Source: Candidatus Pantoea soli
Lineage (GTDB): Bacteria; Pseudomonadota; Gammaproteobacteria; Enterobacterales; Enterobacteriaceae
Direction: 5' to 3'
Length of the DNA stretch: 64,000 bases
Assembly (NCBI RefSeq): GCF_007833795.1
Contig: NZ_CP032702.1
Coordinates: 1,736,001 to 1,800,000, forward strand
In this document: piece after piece, positions 32,529 through 42,360 of the stretch
Numbering within the stretch: position 1 is the first letter of the stretch
How the letters are laid out: each line of letters opens with the position of its first letter
The notes under the pieces: generated by a model
The model's database searches: none
Told to the model about the DNA's origin: nothing
Seen by the model: the letters and a program-made list of their open reading frames with translations, nothing else
Made by a program: the position numbers and the translations under genes

Positions 32529-33626
32529 ATGACTGATAAACACCTTTTCCAGCGCACCACCCTTAATCGCCTCAGCCTGAAAAACCGGCTGCTGGTCGCC
32601 CCGATGACGCGTATCTCTGCCAGCGTAGACGGCGTGCCGGGCGAGCGCATGCAGCAGTACTATCAGCGCTTCGCCCAGGGTGGGTTTGCCGCCGTGATTA
32701 GCGAAGGGCTGTATATTGATGAAGCCTGGTCGCAGACTTATGCGTTTCAGGCCGGGCTGGCGAACCGCAAGCAGGCCATCGGCTGGCGCAGTGTCACCGA
32801 CAGCGTGCACCAGCACGGCGGCAAAATCATTGCGCAGCTGATGCACGCAGGCGCGCTGTCGCAGGGCAACATTTATCGCCCGGAAACGCTGGCGCCGTCC
32901 GCTATCCGGCCGCGCGGTGAACAGCTGAGTTTTTATCACGGCCACGGTGCGTATCGGCTGCCGGAAGCGATGAGTGAGGCGCAGATTCAGCAGGTGATTG
33001 ACGACTTTGCTGAAAGCGCCGCCCGGGCGATTGGCAGCGCCGGATTTGACGGCATTGAAATTCACGGCGCGAACGGCTATCTGCTGGATCAGTTCTTTAC
33101 CGATTACACCAACCAGCGCCGCGATAGCTGGGGCGGCGACCTGCTGGCGCGCCTTGGCCTGACGCTGGCGGTAATCGCGGCGGTGCGCGCGCGTATCGGT
33201 CAGGATGTCACGCTGGGCATTCGCCTGTCGCAGGGCAAAGTGAACGACTTTCAGCATAAATGGGCCGGCGGCGAAGCCAGCGCGCGCCAGGTGTTTGCGC
33301 GGCTGGCAACCTCCGGCGTCGATTATCTGCATCTCACTGAATATGATGCGCTGCAGCCGGCGTTTGCGGATTCACCGCTTTCCCTGGTGCAGATTGCGCG
33401 TGCCGCCGCACCCGGTTTACCGGTGATGGCGAATGGCAGCCTCGGCGATGCAGAAACGGCCGGAATGGCGCTGCATCAGGGCGCGGAGTATGTCGCCGTG
33501 GGCAAAAGCGCGCTGGCCAACCCGGACCTGCCGCTGCGTATTCGTCAGGGGCTGCCGCTGCGGGAGTTTGATAAAAACCTGCTGGTACCGTCCGCCGATG
33601 TGAAAAACAGCGAACTGCAGGCCTAG
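32529..33626 (+). CDS. Old yellow enzyme-family alkene reductase
   Basis: A 365-aa FMN-dependent NAD(P)H oxidoreductase that reduces activated alkenes. Family motifs are visible: [11 protein letters not shown] near the N-terminus, [12 protein letters not shown] with the substrate-binding His and Asn, RDSWGG, and the phosphate-binding [16 protein letters not shown] region. The predicted role is detoxification of electrophiles, as for NemA. It lies divergent from the LysR gene above, which likely regulates it. The start ATG 32529 is close to a weak GGAGCATGGC sequence. A hairpin follows at 33673-33690. Confidence 0.88.
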   Translation: MTDKHLFQRTTLNRLSLKNRLLVAPMTRISASVDGVPGERMQQYYQRFAQGGFAAVISEGLYIDEAWSQTYAFQAGLANRKQAIGWRSVTDSVHQHGGKIIAQLMHAGALSQGNIYRPETLAPSAIRPRGEQLSFYHGHGAYRLPEAMSEAQIQQVIDDFAESAARAIGSAGFDGIEIHGANGYLLDQFFTDYTNQRRDSWGGDLLARLGLTLAVIAAVRARIGQDVTLGIRLSQGKVNDFQHKWAGGEASARQVFARLATSGVDYLHLTEYDALQPAFADSPLSLVQIARAAAPGLPVMANGSLGDAETAGMALHQGAEYVAVGKSALANPDLPLRIRQGLPLREFDKNLLVPSADVKNSELQA

Positions 33627-33672
33627 TGCCGTCGTATTCCTGTCATGCGAACGTTTCAGAATAGGGGTCTGC

Positions 33673-33690
33673 GGTTGCCCGGTGGCAACC
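33673..33690 (+). terminator. Hairpin after the old yellow enzyme gene
   Basis: GGTTGCC-CGGT-GGCAACC is a 7-bp perfect stem with a 4-nt loop, 47 bp past the gene stop and 37 bp before the next start. There is no T-tract, so it could be a weak terminator or a leader structure of the next gene. Confidence 0.4.
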
Positions 33691-33726
33691 GGTTATCCAG
33701 ACATCAGACCACTATGGAGACGCGCT

Positions 33727-34359
33727 ATGGCACTCGCCGCCGTTCAACCGGCCAAACTGCAACACACCGTTATCGATCCCAGCGTGCGCATGCGCGATAC
33801 CACCGTTGGACAACAGTGTGAAATCCTGGCGCACAGCTATCTGGAATACAGCCAGCTGGGCGATTTTTCTTATCTCGGGGAACACTGCTGCGTGGCCGAC
33901 GCGCAGATTGGCCGCTTTACCGCGATAGCTAATCAGGTGCGCATTGGTGCGCCTAATCATCCGATGGATCGCGCCTCTCAGCATCGCTTTACCTACTGTC
34001 CGGAGTATTACGATGCCCGGGCACAGCGTGACAGCGGTTTTTTTGCTGAACGACGTGCCGATCGGGTGATCATTGGCAATGACGTATGGATTGGGCACGG
34101 CGTGATTGTTCTGCCCGGGGTCACCGTAGGCAACGGCGCCGTGCTGGCGGCGGGGGCGGTGGTGACGAAAGATGTCGCCCCGTATACCGTGGTGGGCGGC
34201 GTGCCGGCAAAGCCGATCCGCGCGCGCTTTGCGCCGGCGATTGCCGCGCAGCTGCAGGCCATCGCGTGGTGGGACTGGCCGCTGAGCAAGCTGATGGCCA
34301 GCCTCGCGGATTTTCAGTCCGGCGATGTGGCGGCCTTTTGTGAGCGCCATGCGCGCTGA
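33727..34359 (+). CDS. Hexapeptide-repeat acetyltransferase (phosphonate-metabolism transferase type)
   Basis: A 210-aa left-handed beta-helix acyltransferase. The sequence fits the family described as phosphonate metabolism hexapeptide transferases: [60 protein letters not shown] and [14 protein letters not shown]. No phn genes are present, so a role in phosphonates is doubtful; xenobiotic or sugar acetylation is as likely. ATG 33727 follows ATGGAGACG. It is probably transcribed alone. Confidence 0.75.
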   Translation: MALAAVQPAKLQHTVIDPSVRMRDTTVGQQCEILAHSYLEYSQLGDFSYLGEHCCVADAQIGRFTAIANQVRIGAPNHPMDRASQHRFTYCPEYYDARAQRDSGFFAERRADRVIIGNDVWIGHGVIVLPGVTVGNGAVLAAGAVVTKDVAPYTVVGGVPAKPIRARFAPAIAAQLQAIAWWDWPLSKLMASLADFQSGDVAAFCERHAR

Positions 34360-34401
34360 GCGGCAGAAAGCCACAGGGCGGCCCGGCCGGGCCGCCTGCC
34401 A

Positions 34402-35373
34402 TTACACCACCGGCTGCGTCAGCACGGCCGCGTTGACCTGCGGCTCCTGCGGCAGGCCGACGTGCTGCAGGACCTGGCTGCGGTACAGCAGATCGCTGTC
34501 GCGCCGATCGTCATCCAGCAGTACGCCCACCTCATTAACGTTTTTGCCGGCCACCTGCACTTTAGTGCGCGCGGCGCTGCGCATCCATTCGTACTCAATA
34601 TCAATATGGCCGCTATCGATGCAGCGGATACCGTGCTGGCTGAGGTCGTAGGCCAGTACGGTGGCGGTCGGGCCCAGCGACATCAGCACCAGATCGTAAT
34701 GACGCGCATGCGCCAGCACCGTGCTATAAAGATCGTTATAAACGGAAAACGCATTGCGATTCAGGGTAGTAATGCGTTTAATTTCCCGCGCCCCGGCAAG
34801 TAAATCATTTCCCATTCCCAGACGGGTCCCGCTGCCTTCCACAATTAATATTTTTTTGTCGCTGAACAGCTGGCGAAATTTATTAAACACGCGTACCGCC
34901 TGCTGCTTGTCTTTATAATCATGATAAGGGCGCGTCACCGACGTATTACCGTAGCAGTAATCTTTCTTTAACAGGTGTTCATAATGACGGAAGAAAAAGG
35001 CCTTATGAAAAAACCAAAACAGCGCCGAGCCAAAACGCATATTTGCCGTGCCGCGAAACGCGTCCGGCATACAGATCAGACAGGGACGGGTGGCGCGGGT
35101 GCCGCGGCGTAAAATCTCTTTCAGGCGAATCGAGAGTCGCTCATCAAATGCCTGAAATCCAATGTTTTTAAACAGTGTCATTTCCAGTTCTCCATCGCCA
35201 TAGCGCGCCAGGGAAAGGCGGTCATTATTGAGGAGCAAATCAATGGTTTGCTCGGGCGACAGCACCGGATACTGGCGGGCATGCGCATTTGCAAGGGGGA
35301 ATTTAAAAGCCGCGTGTGTCAATTTAAAAGGAAAACGTAATTTACGATAAAGGGCATCTGCGCTAATCATCAT
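34402..35373 (-). CDS. GT-D fold glycosyltransferase family protein
   Basis: A 323-aa protein resembling the DUF1792/GT-D fold glucosyltransferases first described for streptococcal adhesins. The metal/sugar-nucleotide DxE motif is visible in LARYGDGELEM (about residues 54-64). The rest has conserved features such as FFHKAFFFRHYEHLL and LVLMSLGPTATVLAYDL. It probably adds a sugar to a cell-surface glycan, but no polysaccharide genes adjoin. The ATG at 35373 follows AGAAGGTT. The upstream DNA is distinctly A/T-rich compared with the rest of the window, which may indicate acquired DNA. Confidence 0.7.
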   Translation of the reverse strand: MMISADALYRKLRFPFKLTHAAFKFPLANAHARQYPVLSPEQTIDLLLNNDRLSLARYGDGELEMTLFKNIGFQAFDERLSIRLKEILRRGTRATRPCLICMPDAFRGTANMRFGSALFWFFHKAFFFRHYEHLLKKDYCYGNTSVTRPYHDYKDKQQAVRVFNKFRQLFSDKKILIVEGSGTRLGMGNDLLAGAREIKRITTLNRNAFSVYNDLYSTVLAHARHYDLVLMSLGPTATVLAYDLSQHGIRCIDSGHIDIEYEWMRSAARTKVQVAGKNVNEVGVLLDDDRRDSDLLYRSQVLQHVGLPQEPQVNAAVLTQPVV

Positions 35374-35902
35374 AACCTTCTTTTTATAAGCGGCCTTGCC
35401 GCAGAGCAGTGAGAGGATTTATAGCACCGCGCGCGGCATAAAACAGGCTGAGGAAACTCCCAAAATGCGCTTTTAATAACGCTTTTAACCTATTAAACAC
35501 ACCGTAAGCGGGGACGGAAGTGCTACAAAGTGAATAAAAACGCGGAGATCGACATTGCCGGAAAAAAAACGCCAGGAGTAATCGCAGAACCGCAGCGGCA
35601 ACACATTAAGCTTTTCCATGAAAATGCCGGTTTAACGTTTCTGCTGAATAAAACGGCGGCGGGTTACCAAAAAATGCGGATTTTTGTCGGGAATGATTAA
35701 TTTCTTTAGCCTGAATGAAACGTGATTTTACTCCCATCCTTTTCCAGCCGGCCTGCATCCGCTGGCGCACAGGCTCAATTGATAAGCGCGCTTAACGACA
35801 CACTTCGCAACGGGTTTTTACCACTGTGCCGGTTACGTTAATATTTTGTTGATTATGTGTGTAATTTTTTGGGTCAGTGATGACAATGGTTGAGGGACAG
35901 GC
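35374..35902. other. A/T-rich intergenic region between the glycosyltransferase and the PQQ dehydrogenase
   Basis: About 530 bp, lower in GC than its surroundings, separating two divergent genes and carrying both promoters. One unsupported 56-codon frame with a GTG start (35530-35700) is visible, with a possible GGAAG ribosome binding site but no recognisable product. No repeats or clear operators were seen. Confidence 0.4.
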
Positions 35903-38263
35903 ATGGTAAACAAACTGACCAGTATCGTACTGGCGATACTGGGTATAGCGCTGCTCTATATGGGCAGCCAATTATTGATAATGGGAGGCAGCGCCTTCTA
36001 TGCGCTGATGGCGGTGGGGTTACTGATCACCGCCATTTTACTGTTCAGAAACCGGCGCAGTGCGCTGGCGCTGTACGCCATTCTGATGTGGATTACCGTG
36101 GCGTGGACACTGTGGGAAGTGGGCTTTGATAAATGGCAGTGGATTCCGCGCGGCGATCTGTTTGGCCTGATTGGCGTGTGGCTGGCGATGCCGTGGGTTG
36201 TCAGGCCACTGTATCAGGGCACGCGGCGTTTCCATCCGTTTCTCGGCGGCACTGTTGCCGTCATGGTAGTGATGGTGATCGGCCTGTGCTTTTACGATCC
36301 GCTGCCGCAGGCAGGCAGCATCAGCAATGCGCGTACCCCGGCCGAAGAGCAGGGTGCCGCAGCCGACTGGACAGCCTATGGCGGCACCGCCGATGGCATG
36401 CGTTTCTCGGCGCTGAAGCAGATCACCAAAGAGAATGTGCACACTCTGGAGGTGGCCTGGACCTACCACACCGGCGACCTGCGTCAGAACACCGATGCGA
36501 CCGAGTACACCTTTGAAGCGACGCCGCTGAAAGCCAACGGCATGCTTTATCTCTGCACGCCGCATAATGAGGTTCACGCGCTCGATCCTGAGAGCGGGGC
36601 AGTCAGGTGGAAATACACGCCGGATAAAGATCGCTCTTACCTGCAGCAGCATCAGACCTGCCGCGGCGTCAGCTACTATCAGCCGGCAGCGGAGGCGGCA
36701 CCGCAGAGCAGCGCCGCGCCGGCGGCGTGCCGCAGGCGCATTTTTAATGCCACCACCGATGCAAAGCTGATTGCCCTGGATGCCGACACCGGCAAACCCT
36801 GCACCGGCTTTGGTAACAACGGCATCGTGGATCTGCATGCCAATATGGGACAGGTGCGTCCGCATGCGCTGATGCAGACCGCTGCGCCGCTGGTCGCCGG
36901 CAATCTGGTGATCGTCGGCGGTTCGGTCATGGACAATGGCTTCAACAGCGGCAACCCGTCGGGGGTGATCCGCGCCTATGACGTCCAGAGCGGTCGCCTG
37001 GTGTGGAACTTTGATCCGGCCAATCCGCAGCGCACCGCACCGATCGCCGCAGACCAGACCTATCCGCAGGATACGCCGGTGGCGTGGGGCACGCTGAGCG
37101 CCGATGTGAAAAACGGACTGGTGTATGTGCCTTTTGGCAACGCCTCGCCGGATGAAGTCGGCCTCGCACGCGACGAGAACAGCAACACCGAGCAGTTTCG
37201 CGACACGCTGGTGGCGCTGGACCTCAGCACCGGAGCGTTCAGATGGCGCTATCAGAGTTCACACCACGATCTCTGGGACCGTGATAATCCCTCGCAGCCT
37301 TCGCTGCTGGATATCGATTATCAGGGGCAGAAACAGCCGGTGGTGATCCTGCCGACCAAAACCGGCAACCTGTTTGTGCTGAACCGTCTCACCGGCCAGC
37401 CGGTCTACCCGGTGAAAGAAGTCAGCGTCTCTACGCAGGGTGGCGTGGCGGGTGAAAAATTTGCTGCGACGCAGCCGGTTTCCAGTCTGAACTTTATTCC
37501 GCAGCCGCTGAGTGAAAAATCAATGTGGGGCATCACGCCGTTTGATCAGATGGCCTGCCGCATGGATTTCCGCCGCCTGCGCTATGACGGCAACCCGTGG
37601 ACGCCAGCCACCGAAGCCGGCACGCTGGTCTTCCCGGGCAACATTGGTGTGTTCAACTGGGGCTCGGTGGCGGTCGATCCGCAGCGTCAGATGCTGATCG
37701 CCGCACCGGTGCGCCTGGCCTACAAATACAATCTGATTCGGCGCACGCCGCAGACCGCCACCGAGCGGCTCTTTACCCAGGACGGGCAGCCCTACTGGAA
37801 CGAAAACTTCCACGGTGATTACGCGATTCATATTCAGCAGCTGGCGTCAGGGCTGGGGATTCCGTGCATCGCGCCGCCGTGGGGCCGGATGGTGGGGGTC
37901 GATCTGAAAACCGGTAAAACCGAATGGCTGCGGCGCGTTGGCACCACCAAAAACCTCAAGACCAGCTTCCTGCCCGGCCGCTTCCCGATTGGCTTCCCGA
38001 TGGGGATGGTGGCACACGGCGGACCGCTGCTGACCGCCGGCGATCTGGTGTTCCACGGCGCCACGGCGGATAACTTCTTCCGCGCCTATGACAGCACCAC
38101 CGGCGAGCTGCTGTGGCAGACCGAGCTGAGTGCTGGCGCTCAGGCAACGCCGTCTACCTATATGGGCAAAGATGGCAAACAGTATGTGGTGATTGCCGCC
38201 GGCGGGCACGGTTCACTCGGCACCCAGGCGGGCGACAGCGTCGTCGCGTTCCGGCTGAAATAA
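35903..38263 (+). CDS. Membrane-bound PQQ-dependent dehydrogenase, glucose/quinate/shikimate family (Gcd-like)
   Basis: A 786-aa quinoprotein, close to the 796 aa of E. coli Gcd. Five N-terminal membrane segments (residues 1 to about 140) are followed by a periplasmic eight-bladed propeller. Active-site features are present: HQTCRGVSYY, SSHHDLWDRDNP with the catalytic Asp, PTKTGNLFVLNR with the PQQ Lys, and the C-terminal GGHGSLGTQAGD. It oxidises a sugar or cyclitol in the periplasm and passes electrons to ubiquinone. The sequence differs enough from E. coli Gcd that glucose, quinate or shikimate cannot be separated. ATG 35903 follows GAGGGACAGGC; a good terminator follows. Confidence 0.87.
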   Translation: MVNKLTSIVLAILGIALLYMGSQLLIMGGSAFYALMAVGLLITAILLFRNRRSALALYAILMWITVAWTLWEVGFDKWQWIPRGDLFGLIGVWLAMPWVVRPLYQGTRRFHPFLGGTVAVMVVMVIGLCFYDPLPQAGSISNARTPAEEQGAAADWTAYGGTADGMRFSALKQITKENVHTLEVAWTYHTGDLRQNTDATEYTFEATPLKANGMLYLCTPHNEVHALDPESGAVRWKYTPDKDRSYLQQHQTCRGVSYYQPAAEAAPQSSAAPAACRRRIFNATTDAKLIALDADTGKPCTGFGNNGIVDLHANMGQVRPHALMQTAAPLVAGNLVIVGGSVMDNGFNSGNPSGVIRAYDVQSGRLVWNFDPANPQRTAPIAADQTYPQDTPVAWGTLSADVKNGLVYVPFGNASPDEVGLARDENSNTEQFRDTLVALDLSTGAFRWRYQSSHHDLWDRDNPSQPSLLDIDYQGQKQPVVILPTKTGNLFVLNRLTGQPVYPVKEVSVSTQGGVAGEKFAATQPVSSLNFIPQPLSEKSMWGITPFDQMACRMDFRRLRYDGNPWTPATEAGTLVFPGNIGVFNWGSVAVDPQRQMLIAAPVRLAYKYNLIRRTPQTATERLFTQDGQPYWNENFHGDYAIHIQQLASGLGIPCIAPPWGRMVGVDLKTGKTEWLRRVGTTKNLKTSFLPGRFPIGFPMGMVAHGGPLLTAGDLVFHGATADNFFRAYDSTTGELLWQTELSAGAQATPSTYMGKDGKQYVVIAAGGHGSLGTQAGDSVVAFRLK

Positions 38264-38281
38264 CCCTGTTGCTGTCACACT

Positions 38282-38310
38282 AAAAAGCCGCCCCGAAGGG
38301 CGGCTTTTTT
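38282..38310. terminator. Bidirectional terminator between the dehydrogenase and catalase genes
   Basis: AAAAAGCCGCCC-CGAA-GGGCGGCTTTTTT: an 8-9 bp GC-rich stem with a run of A on one side and T on the other, placed between two convergent genes. Confidence 0.93.
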
Positions 38311-38355
38311 ATCTTACCGGCACCCGCTGCCCGTCAGCGCAGCGGCGGGCGTCAC

Positions 38356-39822
38356 TCAGCGTTTTGCCCGCTCGCTCTGCACCTGCTGCGCAATGCGATC
38401 GCCAATGGTCTGGTCAATCTTACGCCAGTACGCAAACGCCCGAGACAGCACCGGCTCTTCCACGCCGTTCAGCAGATGGCCGCTGACGTTATTCACCAGG
38501 CGGTCGCGCGCCGCGTCATCCATGACTTTATTGACCAGCGTATTTGCCTGACCGAAATCGTCGTCATCTTTACGCAGCGTATAAGGTGCGCGCACCATAT
38601 TGCCGTGCGCTTCCCAGGTTGAGTCAGTCGGATAGCGCTCGCCATCGGCAACCGGTCCGCCTTTGGAGTTCGGCGCATACACCGGATCGGACACCGGATT
38701 GATCCGCATCGCGCCGTCTTTGCTGTAGCTGTGCACCGGCGCCTGCGGGGCGTTCACCGGAATCTGCTTATAGTTCACGCCCAGGCGCGCACGGTGCGCA
38801 TCGGCATAGGCAAACACGCGGCCAATCAGCATCTTGTCCGGGCTCAGGCCAATGCCTGGCACCAGGTTGTTCGGCTCAAACGCCGCCTGCTCAATCTGCG
38901 CGTGGTTGTCAGTGGGGTTGCGGTCCAGCGTCAGCTTGCCCACCTTGATCAGCGGATAATCACTGTGCGGCCACACTTTGGTGAGATCAAAGGGGTTAAA
39001 GCGGTAGGTTTCAGCGTCGGCGAACGGCATGATCTGCATGTAAAGCGTCCAGCTCGGGAAGTTCCCCTCTTTAATCGCCGTAAACAGATCGCGCGTATGG
39101 TAATCCCCGTCCTGGCCCGCCAGCTGGTCGGCATTCTCCTGCGTCAGGAACTCAATGCCCTGATCGGTTTTAAAGTGATATTTCACCCAGAACTTCTCGC
39201 CAGCGGCGTTGACCCACATATAGGTATGGCTGGAGTAGCCGTTCATGTGACGCCAGCTTTTGGGAATGCCGCGATCGCCCATCAGCCAGGTGACCTGATG
39301 GGCGGATTCCGGCGAAAGGGTCCAGAAATCCCACTGCATGTCGTTGTCACGCAGGTTGTTATCCGCCCGGCGCTTCTGCGAGCGGATAAAGTGCTGAAAC
39401 TTCATCGGGTCACGAATAAAGAACACCGGCGTATTGTTGCCCACCATGTCGTAGTTGCCTTCGCTGGTGTAAAACTTGATGGAGAAGCCGCGCGGGTCGC
39501 GCCAGGTATCGGGACTGCCGCGTTCGCCCGCTACGGTTGAAAATCGCATCACCACATCCGTTCGCGTGCCTGGCTGAAAGACGGCGGCTTTGGTGTACTG
39601 GCTGACATCTTCGGTCACCTGAAAATGGCCAAACGCGCCGCTGCCTTTGGCGTGCGGCTGGCGCTCAGGAATGCGCTCGCGGTTGAAATTGGCCATCTGT
39701 TCAATCAGATAGTGATCGTGCAGCATCAGCGGGCCGTCCGGGCCGATGGAAAGCGAATGTTCGTCGCTGGCTACCGGAATGCCAGCGTCCGTGGTGGTCG
39801 GTTTGCGATCGTCATTGCTCAT
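38356..39822 (-). CDS. katA: Monofunctional haem catalase (KatA-type)
   Basis: A 488-aa small-subunit catalase that converts hydrogen peroxide to water and oxygen. The distal His lies in [13 protein letters not shown], the distal Asn in [13 protein letters not shown] and the proximal haem Tyr in [14 protein letters not shown]. Length and sequence fit clade 3 catalases, not the larger KatE. The ATG follows GGAGAGATT. It is convergent with the periplasmic sugar dehydrogenase gene, whose respiratory activity could raise peroxide. Confidence 0.92.
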   Translation of the reverse strand: MSNDDRKPTTTDAGIPVASDEHSLSIGPDGPLMLHDHYLIEQMANFNRERIPERQPHAKGSGAFGHFQVTEDVSQYTKAAVFQPGTRTDVVMRFSTVAGERGSPDTWRDPRGFSIKFYTSEGNYDMVGNNTPVFFIRDPMKFQHFIRSQKRRADNNLRDNDMQWDFWTLSPESAHQVTWLMGDRGIPKSWRHMNGYSSHTYMWVNAAGEKFWVKYHFKTDQGIEFLTQENADQLAGQDGDYHTRDLFTAIKEGNFPSWTLYMQIMPFADAETYRFNPFDLTKVWPHSDYPLIKVGKLTLDRNPTDNHAQIEQAAFEPNNLVPGIGLSPDKMLIGRVFAYADAHRARLGVNYKQIPVNAPQAPVHSYSKDGAMRINPVSDPVYAPNSKGGPVADGERYPTDSTWEAHGNMVRAPYTLRKDDDDFGQANTLVNKVMDDAARDRLVNNVSGHLLNGVEEPVLSRAFAYWRKIDQTIGDRIAQQVQSERAKR

Positions 39823-40241
39823 AATCTCTCCAGCTTTTGTATGGTTAATTCAACCACTAAGCGTAGCAGTACGCGGCTGGCTTGCCCGATTAATCCTTTC
39901 CGCATCCGACCCGCGCTGTGCACTGTGGCAAGGCGCACAGTTTCAGCATTTTTTTTCATCCCGCCATAAGCAGAATATCGCTGCCGAATAAAGCGTTCTT
40001 TTGCGGAGCCGTTCACATAAATCAGCCGCCGAAGCGCGGGGTTTAAGACAGGTCGTACAGGCTTTTTAAAAACAGCGGCAGACAGGCGGTAAATTACAGG
40101 AACTGTTAATAAGTTATTGTAAAATAACACTTTTTATAAAAGTGATGGCGATCAAATACAGCCTTACCCGGCTTCTTTATTCTCTCGCGGCGTTGCAGGA
40201 CATGAGGGACAACCCTCCCCGTAAAAATAAGAGAGAACACT
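39823..40241. other. Divergent intergenic region between katA and the porin gene
   Basis: About 420 bp without a supported gene. It becomes A/T-rich toward the porin and contains an inverted repeat GTTATT-GTAA-AATAAC at 40113-40128 and a CRP-like sequence at 40141-40156. A reading frame on the minus strand (39819-40130) has no ribosome binding site and is not called. Confidence 0.4.
40141..40156 (+). promoter_or_regulatory. CRP-like site upstream of the porin gene
   Basis: AGTGATGGCGATCAAA keeps GTGA and TCA of the CRP consensus TGTGA-N6-TCACA with two core differences at the outer and inner positions. It lies 86 bp before the porin start, a sensible place for CRP activation of a sugar porin. 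Confidence 0.4.
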
Positions 40242-41696
40242 ATGGTGATGCTGAATACCGCAGTAACACGCGTGGCGCTGTCCACGACGCTGATATTTTC
40301 TGGCTCGCTGTGCGCTGAGCCGTTAACCCTGGAAGAGCGGCTGACGCAGCTGGAAGCCAGAATCGCCCAGCGGCAGTCATCGGGCGACGACGACGCGCGT
40401 TTCCGCTTCTCGGGCTATGCGCGTTCCGGCCTGCTGATCAAGGATAACGGGCGGGGCGGCCGGGCCGGACCCGGCATCTCACCGGCAAGCTCCATCGGTG
40501 GCGATGCGCACATTGGCCGGCTGGGCAATGAGAACGATCACTATCTTGAACTGGGTTTTCACCACTACAACCGGCTCAGCAATGGTGCCCGTGCCGACTT
40601 TCATGCGGTGCTGGCGGATGGCACGGCCAGCCCCGACCCGTGGGTCGCCAGTCGTGACAACAACCTCAATATCCGCCAGATGTATGTTGAAATCGGCGAT
40701 TTGCCGGCGTTTGGCGGCGCGGCGCGTCAGGCTTCACTGTGGGCCGGCAAGCGTTTTGACAGTAAAAATTTTGACCTGCACTTTACCGACACAGACATCG
40801 TTTTTCTGGGCGGTACCGGGGCCGGTATCAGCAATGTGCAGTGGGGCGATAACGGCCGCAGCGATTTCTCGATCTACGGGCGCAGCTTCGGTGATTTGGG
40901 CAGCAGCCGCTATGCCGACGATAACGTGCAGAACCTGCTGCTGACCGCGAACCAGTTTTATGGCAACTGGCAGTGGATGCTCACCGGTATGAGCGCGCGT
41001 GGCAATGACGCACACAAACGCCGTGAGGCGGGCAGCGGCAGTGAGGCGCTGCGCCGCAACGACACCGCAACGCGCGGGCTGTTCACCATGCTGGCGTGGC
41101 ACGATGCGGAGCGGTTTTATGGCCTGGCACCGGGCCGCAGCACCCATGCGCTGCAGTGGGGCAGCGGGCTGGGTGCCGAGACGCGCCAGCCCGGCAGTGA
41201 CGGCGATCTGACCCGTAGCGCGCAGTCGCTGCGTGTCGCCTCCTTTGGCGTGGTGCCGCTCAGCGATCGCTGGTCACTGGCGCCGGGCGTCGTGGCGCAG
41301 CACAGCAGCGACCGCTACCGCAAAGGCGATCGCTATGACTGGGCGACGGTGAATCTGCGCGCGGTGCAGGCGATCAATGAAAATTTTGCCCTGCAGTATG
41401 AGGCTTCGTGGCTGTATATGGATCTGAAGCCCCATGGCCGCACCTGGCAGCATAGCGGCAACAGCGGCACATACCGCGCGGTGAAGGGCGACGTGTATAA
41501 ACTGACATTCGCACCGACGTTCAAAGCCAGCAACATCAGCGACCTGCTGGTCAGGCCGGAAATTCGTCTGTTTGCCACTTACCTGAACTGGTCGAAAGCG
41601 CTGGATAGCTATGCGCCGTATGACGATTTTGGCAGCAGCGGCTTTACCGCTGGCGGCAGCTGGAACTTCGGCGTACAGGCAGAAGTGTGGTTCTGA
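40242..41696 (+). CDS. Carbohydrate-specific outer-membrane porin (LamB/ScrY family)
   Basis: A 484-aa outer-membrane protein with a signal peptide (1 to about 25, ending CAE), a short coiled-coil (LTLEERLTQLEARIAQRQ) as in ScrY-type porins, and an 18-strand barrel beginning FRFSGYARSGLL and ending in Trp-Phe. It would let oligosaccharides or sugars diffuse into the periplasm. ATG 40242 follows AGAGAGAAC; ATG 40248 is an alternative. No sugar-uptake genes sit next to it, so the substrate is unknown; it could serve the PTS or PQQ dehydrogenase systems in this window. Confidence 0.82.
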   Translation: MVMLNTAVTRVALSTTLIFSGSLCAEPLTLEERLTQLEARIAQRQSSGDDDARFRFSGYARSGLLIKDNGRGGRAGPGISPASSIGGDAHIGRLGNENDHYLELGFHHYNRLSNGARADFHAVLADGTASPDPWVASRDNNLNIRQMYVEIGDLPAFGGAARQASLWAGKRFDSKNFDLHFTDTDIVFLGGTGAGISNVQWGDNGRSDFSIYGRSFGDLGSSRYADDNVQNLLLTANQFYGNWQWMLTGMSARGNDAHKRREAGSGSEALRRNDTATRGLFTMLAWHDAERFYGLAPGRSTHALQWGSGLGAETRQPGSDGDLTRSAQSLRVASFGVVPLSDRWSLAPGVVAQHSSDRYRKGDRYDWATVNLRAVQAINENFALQYEASWLYMDLKPHGRTWQHSGNSGTYRAVKGDVYKLTFAPTFKASNISDLLVRPEIRLFATYLNWSKALDSYAPYDDFGSSGFTAGGSWNFGVQAEVWF

Positions 41697-41699
41697 TGG

Positions 41700-42251
41700 T
41701 CAGGGGGCGCGGGAGAGCCCCCACTGCTGGTAGCAGGCGTGCAGAGCCGCGGGGGACGCCAGCATCAGCTTTGGCTGTGTCCAGCTGGCATACAGCTGGC
41801 GATTGCGCGGCCGGTGCGCCGGTGCGGTAAACAGCAGGTAGCGCGTCATCTCCCAGCTCAGGCGTTCGCGCTGGCCCGCCGGCACCACGCCGCCAACCCG
41901 TTGCGCATCCAGCAGCGTGCGGCGCAGATAGCGCAGAAAGCTGCGCGCCGGATGGATATCCAGCAGGATCAGGCCGGTGGCGCGTGGCAGCCGTTCCGGC
42001 AGCGTACGCACGTAGTTGCCGTCCATTACCCAGCACTCGCCGGCGGCGGCGGTGCGGTGCAGGTGGCGAAACTCCGCCTCTTCCCGCGCCTGCCAGTGCG
42101 TATCAGGCAGATGGTAAAGCTGGTCGAGATGGATCAGCGGGAAACCACGCTGGCGCGCAATGGCCCGGGCAAGGGTGGATTTGCCACTGTTTGACGGGCC
42201 GAGTATGCAAATGCGGGGGCCAAAGCTGGCTAAGGATGGGACGCTGTGCAT
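41700..42251 (-). CDS. P-loop nucleotide kinase-like protein (FlaR/topology-modulation type)
   Basis: A 183-aa protein with a Walker A motif GPSNSGKST and features of the adenylate-kinase-like proteins annotated as DNA topology modulation protein FlaR: FPLIHLDQLYHLP, ECWVMDGNYVRTLPERL and LILLDIHPARSFLRYLRR. The FlaR name is historical; a small-molecule kinase activity is more likely. It is convergent with the porin gene, three bases apart. The start ATG has only a weak ribosome binding site. Confidence 0.75.
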   Translation of the reverse strand: MHSVPSLASFGPRICILGPSNSGKSTLARAIARQRGFPLIHLDQLYHLPDTHWQAREEAEFRHLHRTAAAGECWVMDGNYVRTLPERLPRATGLILLDIHPARSFLRYLRRTLLDAQRVGGVVPAGQRERLSWEMTRYLLFTAPAHRPRNRQLYASWTQPKLMLASPAALHACYQQWGLSRAP

Positions 42252-42360
42252 GCCGGGAACTCACTGTAACGGTCTGATGAAAGCGGAAAAAACCTCCCTC
42301 ATTCTGGTGGCACCCGCGCTATAGTGCAAATCCGCCACGGAGAAAAAGGGAAGAAACACC

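Noticed and set aside
33640..33657. CTGTCAT upstream of the hexapeptide transferase as a Pho box
   Set aside because: The first unit is perfect but the 11-bp-spaced second unit (ACGTTTC) matches poorly, so a single unit is likely chance.
35530..35700. Possible 56-aa gene with a GTG start in the A/T-rich gap
   Set aside because: Only a weak GGAAG lies upstream, no family is recognisable, and the region is expected to hold promoters. Conservation would be needed to call it.
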